Of a stretch of DNA of 8,452 nucleotides, positions 1 to 7,800 are shown piece after piece. Positions within the stretch are counted from its first letter, which is position 1. Each line of letters begins with the position of its first letter. The notes under the pieces were generated by a model that saw only the letters and a program-made list of their open reading frames with translations, was not told the origin of the DNA and searched no databases. Source of the DNA: Candidatus Methylomirabilota bacterium (GTDB lineage: Bacteria; Methylomirabilota; Methylomirabilia; Methylomirabilales; Methylomirabilaceae); NCBI GenBank assembly GCA_016200385.1, contig JACQEV010000196.1, positions 1 to 8,452 of the forward strand, written 5' to 3'. The translations under genes were made by a program, and so were the position numbers.

Positions 1-270
1 GGAAAGGTGGAGCGGGATTGGCGAGCGCGTGGGTTTAGCTGCGGCCACTGGGCTGACCCACCCGGTCAGGTATGGCGAGACTTTACACACCATGTGGACG
101 AGCTATTCATGGTGGTCGAAGGAGCCGTGGAGCTAGAGATGCAAGGACGAACCCTCCGCCCGGCCATCGGCGAGGAGGTGCTGATTCCTGCCAGGGCGGT
201 CCACACGGTACGGAACGTGGGGTCCAGTACCGCTCGGTGGCTCTATGGCTACCGGAAGGGGGGCTCGTGA
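1..270 (+). CDS. Small cupin-fold protein, 5' end probably beyond the window
   Basis: The frame is open from base 1; the first usable start in the window is GTG at 7, giving 87 residues. That GTG directly abuts a GGAAAG stretch with no spacing, so the true start is probably a few codons upstream. Numbering from the GTG, the protein is a single beta-barrel cupin. Motif 1 is around residues 26-39 (H28, D31, E32, then a VVEG turn) and motif 2 around 55-70 (G55, P61, H66, N70). The usual first histidine of the HxH pair is replaced by F26, so metal binding, if any, would rest on H28, E32 and H66. The C-terminal RWLYGY-type end suggests a complete small cupin. Substrate and function cannot be told from sequence: small cupins include isomerases, dioxygenases and sugar- or ligand-binding proteins. 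It is followed on the same strand by a diguanylate cyclase after 91 bp; a functional link is not shown. Confidence 0.8.
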   Translation, partial: GKVERDWRARGFSCGHWADPPGQVWRDFTHHVDELFMVVEGAVELEMQGRTLRPAIGEEVLIPARAVHTVRNVGSSTARWLYGYRKGGS

Positions 271-361
271 AGCATCTCCCGGCGGGCCGGCGAAAGATCG
301 CCGGGTTCGCTGACGTGAGTGAATAGGTTGAAGGACCTGCACAGCACGTTCTGTCCTCACG
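271..361 (+). promoter_or_regulatory. Intergenic leader with GC-rich hairpin potential
   Basis: These 91 bp separate the cupin gene from the diguanylate cyclase gene. A perfect 6-bp stem, CCGGCG at 287-292 and CGCCGG at 299-304 with a six-base loop, can form; a competing 7-bp pairing uses 278-284 with 299-305. No T-tract follows, so a classical intrinsic terminator is not supported. A weaker 5-bp pairing (332-336 with 353-357) lies just before the start of the next gene. No convincing -35/-10 promoter or known riboswitch was recognised. It may act as a leader or attenuating structure, but that is inference. Confidence 0.25.
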
Positions 362-1474
362 GTGCCTCAGATGCGTTTCGGGCTTAGAGCAAAAGAAACG
401 CTGGTCGTTACCCTTCTTACGTTCCTGGTGGTGGCCACTACTACCCTCATTCACCTCTCACAGTTGACCAGGGTCGTTGTCCAAGAAGCGTTGCGGCAGA
501 GTGAGCTGATCGCTGAGCAGATCCATACACAAAGCCTCCGGTCACTTTCCCGAACCCATGCCAGAACCCCCCAGGAAGTCCTCAAGAGAGATCCGGATCT
601 GAAGAGTCTCATTGACGCCAGTGTCAGACATTCGCCTTACCTCATGTACGCGCTGGTCGCCAACCAGAAGGGGATGACGATCCTCCACAGCGAGAAGGAG
701 AAGGAAGGTTCAGGCGCCCTGGAGAGGCCGAGCCTCCGAGAGCTCCTTGCGCTCAATCCCGTTCGCCGCTTCTACGGCCTGTACCAGAAGGGGAAGCTCT
801 ACGAGGTGTCGCTTCCAGTGAGTCTGAACGGCAAGCCCTTCGGAAGCATCAGGTTCGGGATCGGCGCCAGCCTCTTGAGAAGAGAGTTGAACGCTGCCCT
901 CAAACAAAGCATCACCCTCGCTGGCCTAGCCCTGCCCTTGGCCTGGCTTGTGGCGATGGGCTTAGCCAACCGGATGCTTGCGGAGCTGCGCGCCGCGTCA
1001 CTTGTCGATGAACTGACAGGTCTGTACAACCGGCGGGGATTCCTATTCTTGGCGCAACAGCAATTAAAGATCGCCAACCGTATGAAGCGGGGATTGCTCC
1101 TTCTGTTTGCCGACCTTGACGACTTGAAGCGGATTAATGACACCCTAGGCCACCACGAAGGCGATCTGGCATTGGTCGAGACGGCCAACATGCTGAAAGA
1201 GACCTTTCGCCAGGCGGACATCATCGCACGCGTTGGTGGGGATGAGTTTGTGATTATCACGATTGAAGCCCGCAAGGACAGCTCCGAGATCCTCACGAGT
1301 CGTTTGCGGGCAAACCTGGAAGCCCGCAACGCCACCGGACCCCGTCCCTACAAGTTGTCCATTAGCGTGGGTGTCGCACGCTACGATGCCGAACACCCCT
1401 GTTCCATTGGCGAACTGCTGGCCCGGGCGGATGCATTGATGTATGAGCAGAAACAGGGCAAGCAGCGCTCTTAG
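362..1474 (+). CDS. Membrane-anchored diguanylate cyclase (GGDEF) with periplasmic sensor region
   Basis: Predicted to condense two GTP into cyclic di-GMP at the inner membrane. In the 370-residue product, a hydrophobic segment at about 13-33 and a second at about 183-203 bracket a region of about 150 residues, probably periplasmic. That region resembles a Cache/PDC-type sensor around 93-170 (VANQKG and SLNGKPFGSIRFG stretches). The GGDEF domain spans about 212-368: DELTGLYNRRGF at 216-227, metal aspartate D251 in FADLD, N259-D260, and the signature GGDEF at 292-296. The inhibitory I-site RxxD is intact at 283-286 (RQAD), exactly five residues before GGDEF. There is no EAL or HAMP domain. The start is GTG at 362 or ATG at 371 (residue 4); neither has a clear Shine-Dalgarno sequence, and an in-frame stop at 329 excludes a longer start. 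The TAG stop lies in the left TTAG flank of an inverted-repeat element. The gene is convergent with the response regulator gene. The signal sensed is unknown. Confidence 0.9.
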   Translation: MPQMRFGLRAKETLVVTLLTFLVVATTTLIHLSQLTRVVVQEALRQSELIAEQIHTQSLRSLSRTHARTPQEVLKRDPDLKSLIDASVRHSPYLMYALVANQKGMTILHSEKEKEGSGALERPSLRELLALNPVRRFYGLYQKGKLYEVSLPVSLNGKPFGSIRFGIGASLLRRELNAALKQSITLAGLALPLAWLVAMGLANRMLAELRAASLVDELTGLYNRRGFLFLAQQQLKIANRMKRGLLLLFADLDDLKRINDTLGHHEGDLALVETANMLKETFRQADIIARVGGDEFVIITIEARKDSSEILTSRLRANLEARNATGPRPYKLSISVGVARYDAEHPCSIGELLARADALMYEQKQGKQRS

Positions 1475-1547
1475 TGCCGTTCCAACTTGTTGCGACTAAT
1501 CGCTGACAGGTGTGTCCTGTTGGCATAGATAGTTGGAACGGCATTAG
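1471..1547. repeat. TTAG-flanked 69-bp inverted-repeat element (MITE-like or structured RNA/terminator)
   Basis: A perfect 13-bp inverted repeat, TGCCGTTCCAACT at 1475-1487 and AGTTGGAACGGCA at 1531-1543, encloses 43 bp. Both arms are flanked directly by TTAG (1471-1474 and 1544-1547), which could be a 4-bp target-site duplication. As RNA, the two TTAGs could instead lengthen the stem to 17 pairs using two G-U wobbles. The interior holds two further hairpins: GCGA/TCGC (1492-1495 with 1500-1503, loop CTAA) and ACAGG/CCTGT (1506-1510 with 1516-1520, loop TGTGT). The folded form is therefore a branched structure, not a simple hairpin. It sits between the convergent diguanylate cyclase and response regulator genes and includes the stop codon of the former. 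No T-tract follows on either strand, which weakens but does not exclude a bidirectional terminator role. Confidence 0.6.
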
Positions 1548-1589
1548 CTCACGTGGGCTTGTGGGGGCGGGCAAGATACTCGTTGATTG

Positions 1590-2963
1590 CTACGAAAGCT
1601 TGATCCCGTACTTCTTCATGAGACGGTGGACCGTTTTGCGGTCCACGCCAGCGGTCTTCGCGGCCTGCGAGATATTGCCGTCATGACGCTTGAGGAGATG
1701 GATCAGGTAGTCCCGCTCGAACGAGGCGGCCCACTCTTCCTTCGCCCGCTTCAGCGGGAGATCTTTAGGTGAGACGGCCTCGACTTTGATGCGGACATGC
1801 TCCGGCAACTCCTGTGGCCGCAGCAACTCGTGCTTCGCCAGGACCACCGCCCGCTCAATGACGTTTTGCAGCTCGCGGACATTCCCCGGCCAGGTGTGCT
1901 CCTCTAACAACCGCATCGCCTCAGGCGTGATCCCCCTGACCTCCTTCCCGCTGCTCGCCGCGTACTTCTTGAAGTAGTGGTTGGCGATCAACGGAACATC
2001 TCCTTTGCGGTCACGCAGGGGCGGCAGCGGGATGGAGATCACGTTCAGGCGATAGTAGAGGTCCTCGCGGAATCCCCCCGTGGCCACCGATTGAGCCAGA
2101 TCGCGGTTGGTGGCGGAGATCACACGCACATCCACCTCGATGATCCGATTTGACCCGACCCGCCGCACCTCCCGTTCCTGGAGTACCCTGAGCAGCTTGG
2201 CCTGTAGATTCAAGCTGATGTCACCCACCTCGTCCAGGAAAATAGTCCCCCCGTTGGCGAATTCAAAGAGCCCGGGACGGGTGGCCTGCGCCCCCGTGAA
2301 AGCCCCCTTCTCGTGCCCGAACAGCTCGCTTTCCAGCAGGTTCTCGGGAAGGGAGGCACAATCAACCGGGATAAAGGGGCCTGCCGTCCGGCGACTGTTG
2401 ACATGGAGGCTCCTGGCGATCAACTCCTTTCCGGTGCCAGTCTCGCCAATGATAAGGATGTTGGCCTCGCTCCTGGCCACCTTCTTGATGGTCTGAAAGA
2501 CCTGAATCATCGGCAGGCTCTTGCCGATGATGTTATCAAAGCGATAGGTCTCGGTGAGCTGCTCCAGGAGGCGGCGGTTCTCTTCCCGCAAGCGACGTTG
2601 CTCCAGAGCCCGCTCGACGCACACCTTGAGCTGGTCGGCCGAGAACGGCTTGGGCAAGTAATCGAACGCGCCCTCCCTGATTGCCTCGACGGCGGTCTCG
2701 ATCGTGGCAAAGGCAGTGACGAGGATCACCGTGGCCTCGGGATCGATGGCGCGGATCGCCCGGAGAACGCCCAGGCCATCCAGGCCCTGCATCCTGAGGT
2801 CGGTAAGCACCAGATCAGGCCTCTCCCGCTCGTACAGCAGGGAGGCCTTGGCGCTGTCGGCCTCGGTCACGACCTCGTAGCCAAGGCGCGACAGGAGTCG
2901 AGTGCAGTTCTCCAACATGTCCACTTCGTCATCGATGACGAGGACTCGGCCCAACTTCGGCAT
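1590..2963 (-). CDS. NtrC-family sigma-54-dependent response regulator
   Basis: A cytoplasmic transcription activator of 457 residues with the complete three-domain NtrC layout. Receiver domain, about 6-120: acidic pocket D11, D12 and E13, phospho-acceptor D55 in VLTDLRM, T83 and K105 (LPKPF). AAA+ domain, about 143-375: Walker A GETGTGKE at 173-180, the sigma-54 contact loop GAFTGA at 220-225, Walker B IFLDEVGD at 241-248, and a FREDLYYRLNV segment. The C-terminal Fis-type helix-turn-helix, about 425-453, carries NISQAAKTAGVDRKTVHRL. When phosphorylated it should oligomerise and use ATP hydrolysis to open sigma-54 promoters. The ATG start is preceded by a strong GGGGGAGA ribosome site (2971-2978) about 7 bases away. 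It lies 20 bp downstream of the sensor kinase gene, its evident partner. The architecture also fits PilR, ZraR or AtoC, and nothing in the window identifies its targets, so no symbol is given. Confidence 0.95.
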   Translation of the reverse strand: MPKLGRVLVIDDEVDMLENCTRLLSRLGYEVVTEADSAKASLLYERERPDLVLTDLRMQGLDGLGVLRAIRAIDPEATVILVTAFATIETAVEAIREGAFDYLPKPFSADQLKVCVERALEQRRLREENRRLLEQLTETYRFDNIIGKSLPMIQVFQTIKKVARSEANILIIGETGTGKELIARSLHVNSRRTAGPFIPVDCASLPENLLESELFGHEKGAFTGAQATRPGLFEFANGGTIFLDEVGDISLNLQAKLLRVLQEREVRRVGSNRIIEVDVRVISATNRDLAQSVATGGFREDLYYRLNVISIPLPPLRDRKGDVPLIANHYFKKYAASSGKEVRGITPEAMRLLEEHTWPGNVRELQNVIERAVVLAKHELLRPQELPEHVRIKVEAVSPKDLPLKRAKEEWAASFERDYLIHLLKRHDGNISQAAKTAGVDRKTVHRLMKKYGIKLS

Positions 2964-2970
2964 CGAGCGA

Positions 2971-2978
2971 TCTCCCCC
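2971..2978 (-). promoter_or_regulatory. Ribosome binding site of the response regulator gene
   Basis: Read on the minus strand this is GGGGGAGA, about 7 bases before the ATG at 2963. It lies within the 20-bp gap after the kinase stop codon and supports the chosen start and coupled translation of the pair. Confidence 0.7.
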
Positions 2979-2983
2979 TGCCC

Positions 2984-4657
2984 CTACCGGTCTCGCACTG
3001 GCAACGTGATCGTGAAGGTCGTTCCCTTGCCGACCTCGCTCTCCACTTCCAATGTCCCCCCATGCTCCTTGACGATCCCGTAGCTGATCGACAGGCCCAG
3101 CCCGGTGCCGTTCTCCTTGGTCGTGAAGAACGGATCGAAGATCCGCTGCACAAGCTCATCGGGCATCCCTTCTCCGGTGTCGGCGATCAGGATCTGGACA
3201 CCAGTCCCGTCCGTCCGCAGGCGGCTCCCCACACGGAGCCGGCCGCCTGCCGTCATCGCCTCCCGGGCATTGGTGACCAGGTTCAGCAACACCTCTTCCA
3301 GTTGCCACCCGTTTCCCATCACCTTCGGAAGATCGGGAGTGAGATGCCGCTCCAGGATGATTCGCTCCTTTTCGAGCTGCTTTTCGATCAGAAGGAGCGT
3401 CTCTTCGACGACCGCATTGAGATCAAGAAGCTGTAAATGCGCCGCCGCGGGGCGGGAAAAGGACAGCAGCCCCTGGGTGACGCGGGCCGCGCGATGAGCG
3501 TGCTTGTCAATCACCTTCAGGTCATCGATAAGCTGCTTCGGAATGTCCTTCCCTTCGGCTTCCATCAAGGCCACCTCGACCCGGGAGGTGATGACCCCCA
3601 GTGGGTTGTTGATCTCATGGGCGAGCCCCGCTGAGAGGGTCCCAAGGGCACTCAGCTTCTCGGCCCGGCGCATCTGCTGCTCCAGGGCTACGCGTCTCGT
3701 CACGTCCTCGATGACCAGCACGGCTCCACGCAGCTCCTCATTGGCATCTCGCAGGGGATAGCCGTCAAAGTTGACGATGATCTTCCCCTGCTTTTGGGTC
3801 TGATGCTCCACCTCTCGCAGATGTATTTCGCCCGACTCCCCGAGGAGCAACCCACGCAGGGCCTCCGTCACCCCTTCTTTTTCAAACGCGGGTAGCACCT
3901 CAGCCAGCGGGCGGCCGATCACCTCTGCCGAGGCGATGCCATTCCGCGCCTCCACGACGCGATTCAGGGCAGTCACCCGTCCCTGGCGGTCCACCGCGAT
4001 AATCCCGTTGGTGATGCTCGACATGATGTTCTCCAGATGCTCCTGAAGAACGCGCTGTTGAGCGTACACCTCCTCTAAACGGGCCGACTTTTCCCTCAGC
4101 TCACTATTTACCTCTTGCAGTTCGCGCCGCCTCCATCGCTCCCGCTCGGAGAGAATTCCGAGAGGCGCCACCACAAGGACCATGAACCCCAGCCGCAACG
4201 AGACAACGCTGGCAGAGGTTGGCTGCCAAGTCGGCCAGACAGCGACCAGATACAGAAGGGCGGACGAGAAGAGCACGCCGACACCTCGGCCGATGCCGTA
4301 ATAGTACGTCTGAAGCGCGGCAATCAGGTAGAGAGCCAGATAGAATGGACTTGCGACCCCACCCGTCAGCCTGATCAGCGAAAGGGCAAAGGCCAAGTCG
4401 ATCACAAGAACAAGGACGTTGAGCCGCATCACCCGTCCCTGCTGGCATGTCAGGCACACATACAGCAGGATGCAGTACAGAGTGAAGGCGTGCAACAGGA
4501 AAGCGGTAGAGCTTCGGTATGGTGGGGCGAGAGGGTCGAGGATGAGCCACCCGTAACCGCCGAGGATGACCGCGACCCGAAGAGCGGCAAAATCGTAGAT
4601 CGGCGAGGACCGATCTTTCCGCGTCAAGAGGGCAAACATGCCGTCACTATTCTTCAT
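2984..4657 (-). CDS. PilS/NtrB-like membrane sensor histidine kinase with PAS domain
   Basis: An inner-membrane two-component sensor of 557 residues. The N-terminal part has about six hydrophobic segments (near 26-40, 52-70, 80-97, 102-120, 124-141 and 152-168) with very short connecting loops, so the signal is probably sensed in or near the membrane. A charged, probably coiled-coil linker (171-207) leads to a PAS domain (about 208-318). HisKA follows with the phospho-acceptor H347 in GLAHEINNPLG, the NtrB-type H-box. The ATPase domain has the N-box (N459 and N463), G1 box DTGEGM at 493-498, F-box FDPFFTTK at 507-514 and G2 box GTGLGL at 517-522. All catalytic motifs are intact. The LTGGVASP segment (97-104) and six-helix layout recall PilS, but no pilus genes are visible. 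Start ATG at 4657, with a moderate GGGAAAG about 8 bases upstream; an in-frame ATG at residue 7 has no ribosome site. It is the first gene of an operon with the response regulator. Confidence 0.93.
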   Translation of the reverse strand: MKNSDGMFALLTRKDRSSPIYDFAALRVAVILGGYGWLILDPLAPPYRSSTAFLLHAFTLYCILLYVCLTCQQGRVMRLNVLVLVIDLAFALSLIRLTGGVASPFYLALYLIAALQTYYYGIGRGVGVLFSSALLYLVAVWPTWQPTSASVVSLRLGFMVLVVAPLGILSERERWRRRELQEVNSELREKSARLEEVYAQQRVLQEHLENIMSSITNGIIAVDRQGRVTALNRVVEARNGIASAEVIGRPLAEVLPAFEKEGVTEALRGLLLGESGEIHLREVEHQTQKQGKIIVNFDGYPLRDANEELRGAVLVIEDVTRRVALEQQMRRAEKLSALGTLSAGLAHEINNPLGVITSRVEVALMEAEGKDIPKQLIDDLKVIDKHAHRAARVTQGLLSFSRPAAAHLQLLDLNAVVEETLLLIEKQLEKERIILERHLTPDLPKVMGNGWQLEEVLLNLVTNAREAMTAGGRLRVGSRLRTDGTGVQILIADTGEGMPDELVQRIFDPFFTTKENGTGLGLSISYGIVKEHGGTLEVESEVGKGTTFTITLPVRDR

Positions 4658-4814
4658 GTGCGGTTCTTTCCCTTGCTCGATGCCCTCTTTGGTCCAAGCT
4701 CCCTCCCGGGAATCATCAATCCTGACTGCCCTAGGGTGGTGTCGCGAGATCGCAACTATGTTAGCACAAGCGGCTTGCGTGCGGAAAGGATCCGTATCGC
4801 GCCGTCTAAGAAGA
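4658..4814 (-). promoter_or_regulatory. Intergenic region upstream of the sensor kinase operon
   Basis: A 157-bp gap between the end of the cyclase/ATPase gene and the kinase start, both on the minus strand. It is the expected site for the kinase-regulator promoter. Minus-strand TAACAT at about 4757-4762 could be a -10 element, but no good -35 sits at the right distance. A short imperfect hairpin (4764-4770 with 4774-4782) has no T-tract. Read-through from the upstream gene therefore cannot be excluded. No protein or RNA gene is evident. Confidence 0.3.
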
Positions 4815-7800
4815 TCACGAGATTTCTTCCAGCAGCCCCCTGGCCTCCTTCAGGTCGCTCGTGTCAAACCCCTCCGTGAACCAGCGATACACTTCTTCAA
4901 GCGCTCGCCGGGCGTCCTCGCGTTTCCCCTGGGCGTGCCAGAGCCGGCTCAGGCCCATGACCGCCCGCAGCTCCCACGACTTCGCGCGCTGCTGGCGGGC
5001 GATCTCGATGGCCTGACCAAAGCACCCTTCAGCCTGCTCCACGGCAGGCGGAGCGAGCTTCAGCAGGAACTCTCCCTTGAGACGGTAGAGCTCGGCTTCG
5101 GAGTGACGCTCTCCAGTTGCCTGCGCGGCCGCGAGGGTCGCAGCGAGGACGCTGAGCCCCTCCTCAATCTGCCCTTCCATGCCATACGCCCCGGCCAGGA
5201 GGGCCTGATAATAGCACTTGCGCCCCGACCCGGTGGCCTCCAACGCGGCCAGGCCCTGCCTGAGCTGGGCAATTCCCTCTTCCCCCCGGCCTTGCTCCAC
5301 CAAAAGCCGGCCTCCCACCATGGTTCCCACGGCAAGCAGTGGGGCAAACCCGTGGTCGGTCGATAGTTTCACGACGACCTCGATCAGTTCCTGGGCAGCC
5401 TCGCGCTCGCCGCGAAGGTGATGTAGCACGGCACAATAGTGGTGGGCAAAGGTAATCGTGAGGGGGTGGGCCAGCTCCCGCGCCGTCCTGATCGAATCCC
5501 GGTTTATCTTCAGGGCTTGGTCGGGATATCCGAGCAACCAGAGGGTTCTGCCCGCGTGCCAGCGGGCGCACGCGTCAGGGTCGTGACTGCCGTAGACGAA
5601 GGCGAGGGAGCGGTGCTGCTGGGGGTCGTAGAGGGCGATGCCCTGCTCCCAGTGCTCCCGGGAAGACACCAGTTCCCCGAGATCGAACAAGGTGGGCCAG
5701 AGCGTATGTTGGGCCTCAAGGAGGAACCCCGGGTCCTGGGCCTGCCGGGCCACCGCCAGCAGTTGCTCTGCCAGCTCGCGCGCCGCCCCGAGCTCAGCCC
5801 GCCAGAAGTGCATGTACCACAACCCCCAGAGGACCGGAAAGAGCTGGGTCGTCTCCCCGAGGCGCTCGCATAGCTCTTGCGCCCTGGTGTAAGCCTCCTC
5901 CACCTCGGGGGACCCAGGGCCCTTGAGCGCCGTCAGGATGGGACCGAGGTCCACCCGGATGTTGATGTTCTGCTCGATCGTGTCGCGGTCTTCTGGCAGA
6001 TGTCCAAGCGCATCGAGCGCCTGTTCATAGTAGGTCACTGCCTCCAGGTTGGCGGAGCGAAGGGCGGCCTTGACGCCAGCCTGCTGACAGTACACCGCCG
6101 CCTTGTCCCATAGCTCGCCGCGCAGGGCGTGGTGGGCTAGCCGCTCGACATGCTCGGCAAGGCGGGCGGCATGGAGCGCCTCGATGGCGGCCAGGATTCG
6201 CCCGTGGAGCGCGCGCCGTCGCTCCTGGAGGAGGCTCCCGTAGGCCACCTCGTGGGTCAGGGCGTGCTTGAAGGTGTATTCGAGGTCAGGAAACAGGCTC
6301 GCCTCGTAGAGGAACTCCGCGGCCTGAAGATGCGCGAGCCCCGGCTGAAGCTCGTCCTCAGGCATGTCGGCAATGGCGTGGAGGACGGCAAAGGGAACAT
6401 CCTTGCCGATGACCGCTGCCGACTGGAGCAGGCGCTTCTCCTCGGGCGGGAGGCGGTCGATCCGGGCGTCCAGCACGGCCTGCACCGTGGCCGGCACCTG
6501 GATCACCTCGAGCGGCCTGGCGAGGCAATAGGAACCCCGCCCACCGACCAGGACAGCGGTCTCCACCAGGGTTCTGACGCTCTCCTCGAGGAAGAAGGGG
6601 TTTCCCTCGGTCCGGTCTATCAGGAGCCGCTTGAGCGGCTGAAGACGGGCATCGTCCCCGAGAAGGGCTTGGAGCAGCTCGTCGCAGCTCTCGGGAGGAA
6701 GAGGATCGATCCGGAGCTGCGTGTAGTAGGTCTTCCCTCCCCAGCCGTGCTGGTACTCGGGGCGATAGTTGACCAGGAGGAGGAGCCGGGTCGTCGGCAA
6801 GCTCCCGATGAGGCTGTCGAGGAGCGCCTGGGTCTCGGGGTCGATCCAGTGCAGATCCTCGAACACGAGACAGAGGGCCTGCGCCTGGCTCTCCCGGAGG
6901 AGGAGGCGCTTGACGGCATCCAGCGTCCGCTGGCGGCGTTGACGGGGATCGAGGGCCTGCCACTGCGAGTCGTCGACCGGGACGTCCAGAAGCGCGAGAA
7001 AAGCGGGCAGCACCGGCCGGAGGGCCTCGTCGAGCGTCAGAAGCTTCCCAGTGATCTTCTCACGGATCTTCCGCGAGTCGTCCCGTGCCTCGATTTGGAA
7101 GTAGCCCTTGAGAAGGTCGATGGCCGGGAGATAAGGGGTGGCTTTGCCGTACGAGACCGAGCCGCTATCCAAGATGAGCCAGCCGTGGGTCTGGGGGGAA
7201 TGGGTGAACTCCCAGAAGAGGCGCGACTTGCCCACACCGGGCTCCCCCACGAGCGCCACCACCTGACCGTGGCCGGCCCGGGCTTTCGCGAGAGCCTGGC
7301 GAAGGGCCTCAAGTTCCACCTGGCGCCCGACGAAGCGCGTGAAGCCGCGGAGGGCGGCAGCCTGGAGCCGCGTCCGCACCGGGCTTGCCCCCATGACTTC
7401 ATAGACCTCGACCGGGGACTCCAGTCCTTTTACGGGGACCGGGCCCAGGGGCTTCACATGGACGTACCCCTCGGCGAGCTTCAGCGTCGCCGCGGTGATC
7501 AGTACCGAACCGGCTTTGGCAATCTGCTCCATGCGTGCCGCCAGATGAGTGGTTCGCCCAACCGCCGTATAGTCCATCCGGAGGTCACTCCCCACTGACC
7601 GGACGACCACCTCACCGGAGTTGAGTCCGACGCGGATTTGCACCGGCACCCTTCCGGCGCGCTGGACCTCGTCGCCGAACCGGCTCACGCTCTCTTGCAT
7701 GGCAAGCGCCGCATAGCACGCCCGGATGGCATGATCCTCGTGGGCCAGAGGAGCGCCGAAGAGGGCCATGATGCCGTCGCCCATCACCTGGTTGACGGTC

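Noticed and set aside
287..304. Intrinsic terminator after the cupin gene
   Set aside because: The GC-rich stem exists but is followed by GTTCGCTGACG, not a T-tract, so it is described only as leader structure.
107..454. Minus-strand open frame over the cupin gene and leader
   Set aside because: It is antisense to the cupin and the start of the diguanylate cyclase, with an Arg/Pro/Ser-rich shadow-like translation and no motif.
2313..3083. Plus-strand open frame (256 codons) spanning the response regulator and kinase junction
   Set aside because: It runs antisense across two well-supported genes, has no recognisable domain, and is explained by high GC content.
4751..4766. Possible sigma-54 -24/-12 promoter upstream of the kinase gene (minus strand, TGCTAACATAGTTGCG)
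   Set aside because: The -12 TTGC is present, but the nearly invariant GG of the -24 element is missing.
4764..4782. Terminator hairpin after the large gene
   Set aside because: The stem is short and bulged, lies about 30 bp past the stop and has no T-tract on the minus strand.
4115..5366. Two overlapping plus-strand open frames across the kinase N-terminus, the intergenic gap and the end of the large gene
   Set aside because: Both are mostly antisense to confident genes and show low-complexity, charged or proline-rich translations with no domain.
6150..7598. Long plus-strand open frame (482 codons) opposite the cyclase/ATPase gene
   Set aside because: It is entirely antisense to a gene with clear domain motifs, has no recognisable motifs and an Arg/Gly/Leu/Glu-rich composition typical of the complement of GC-rich coding DNA.
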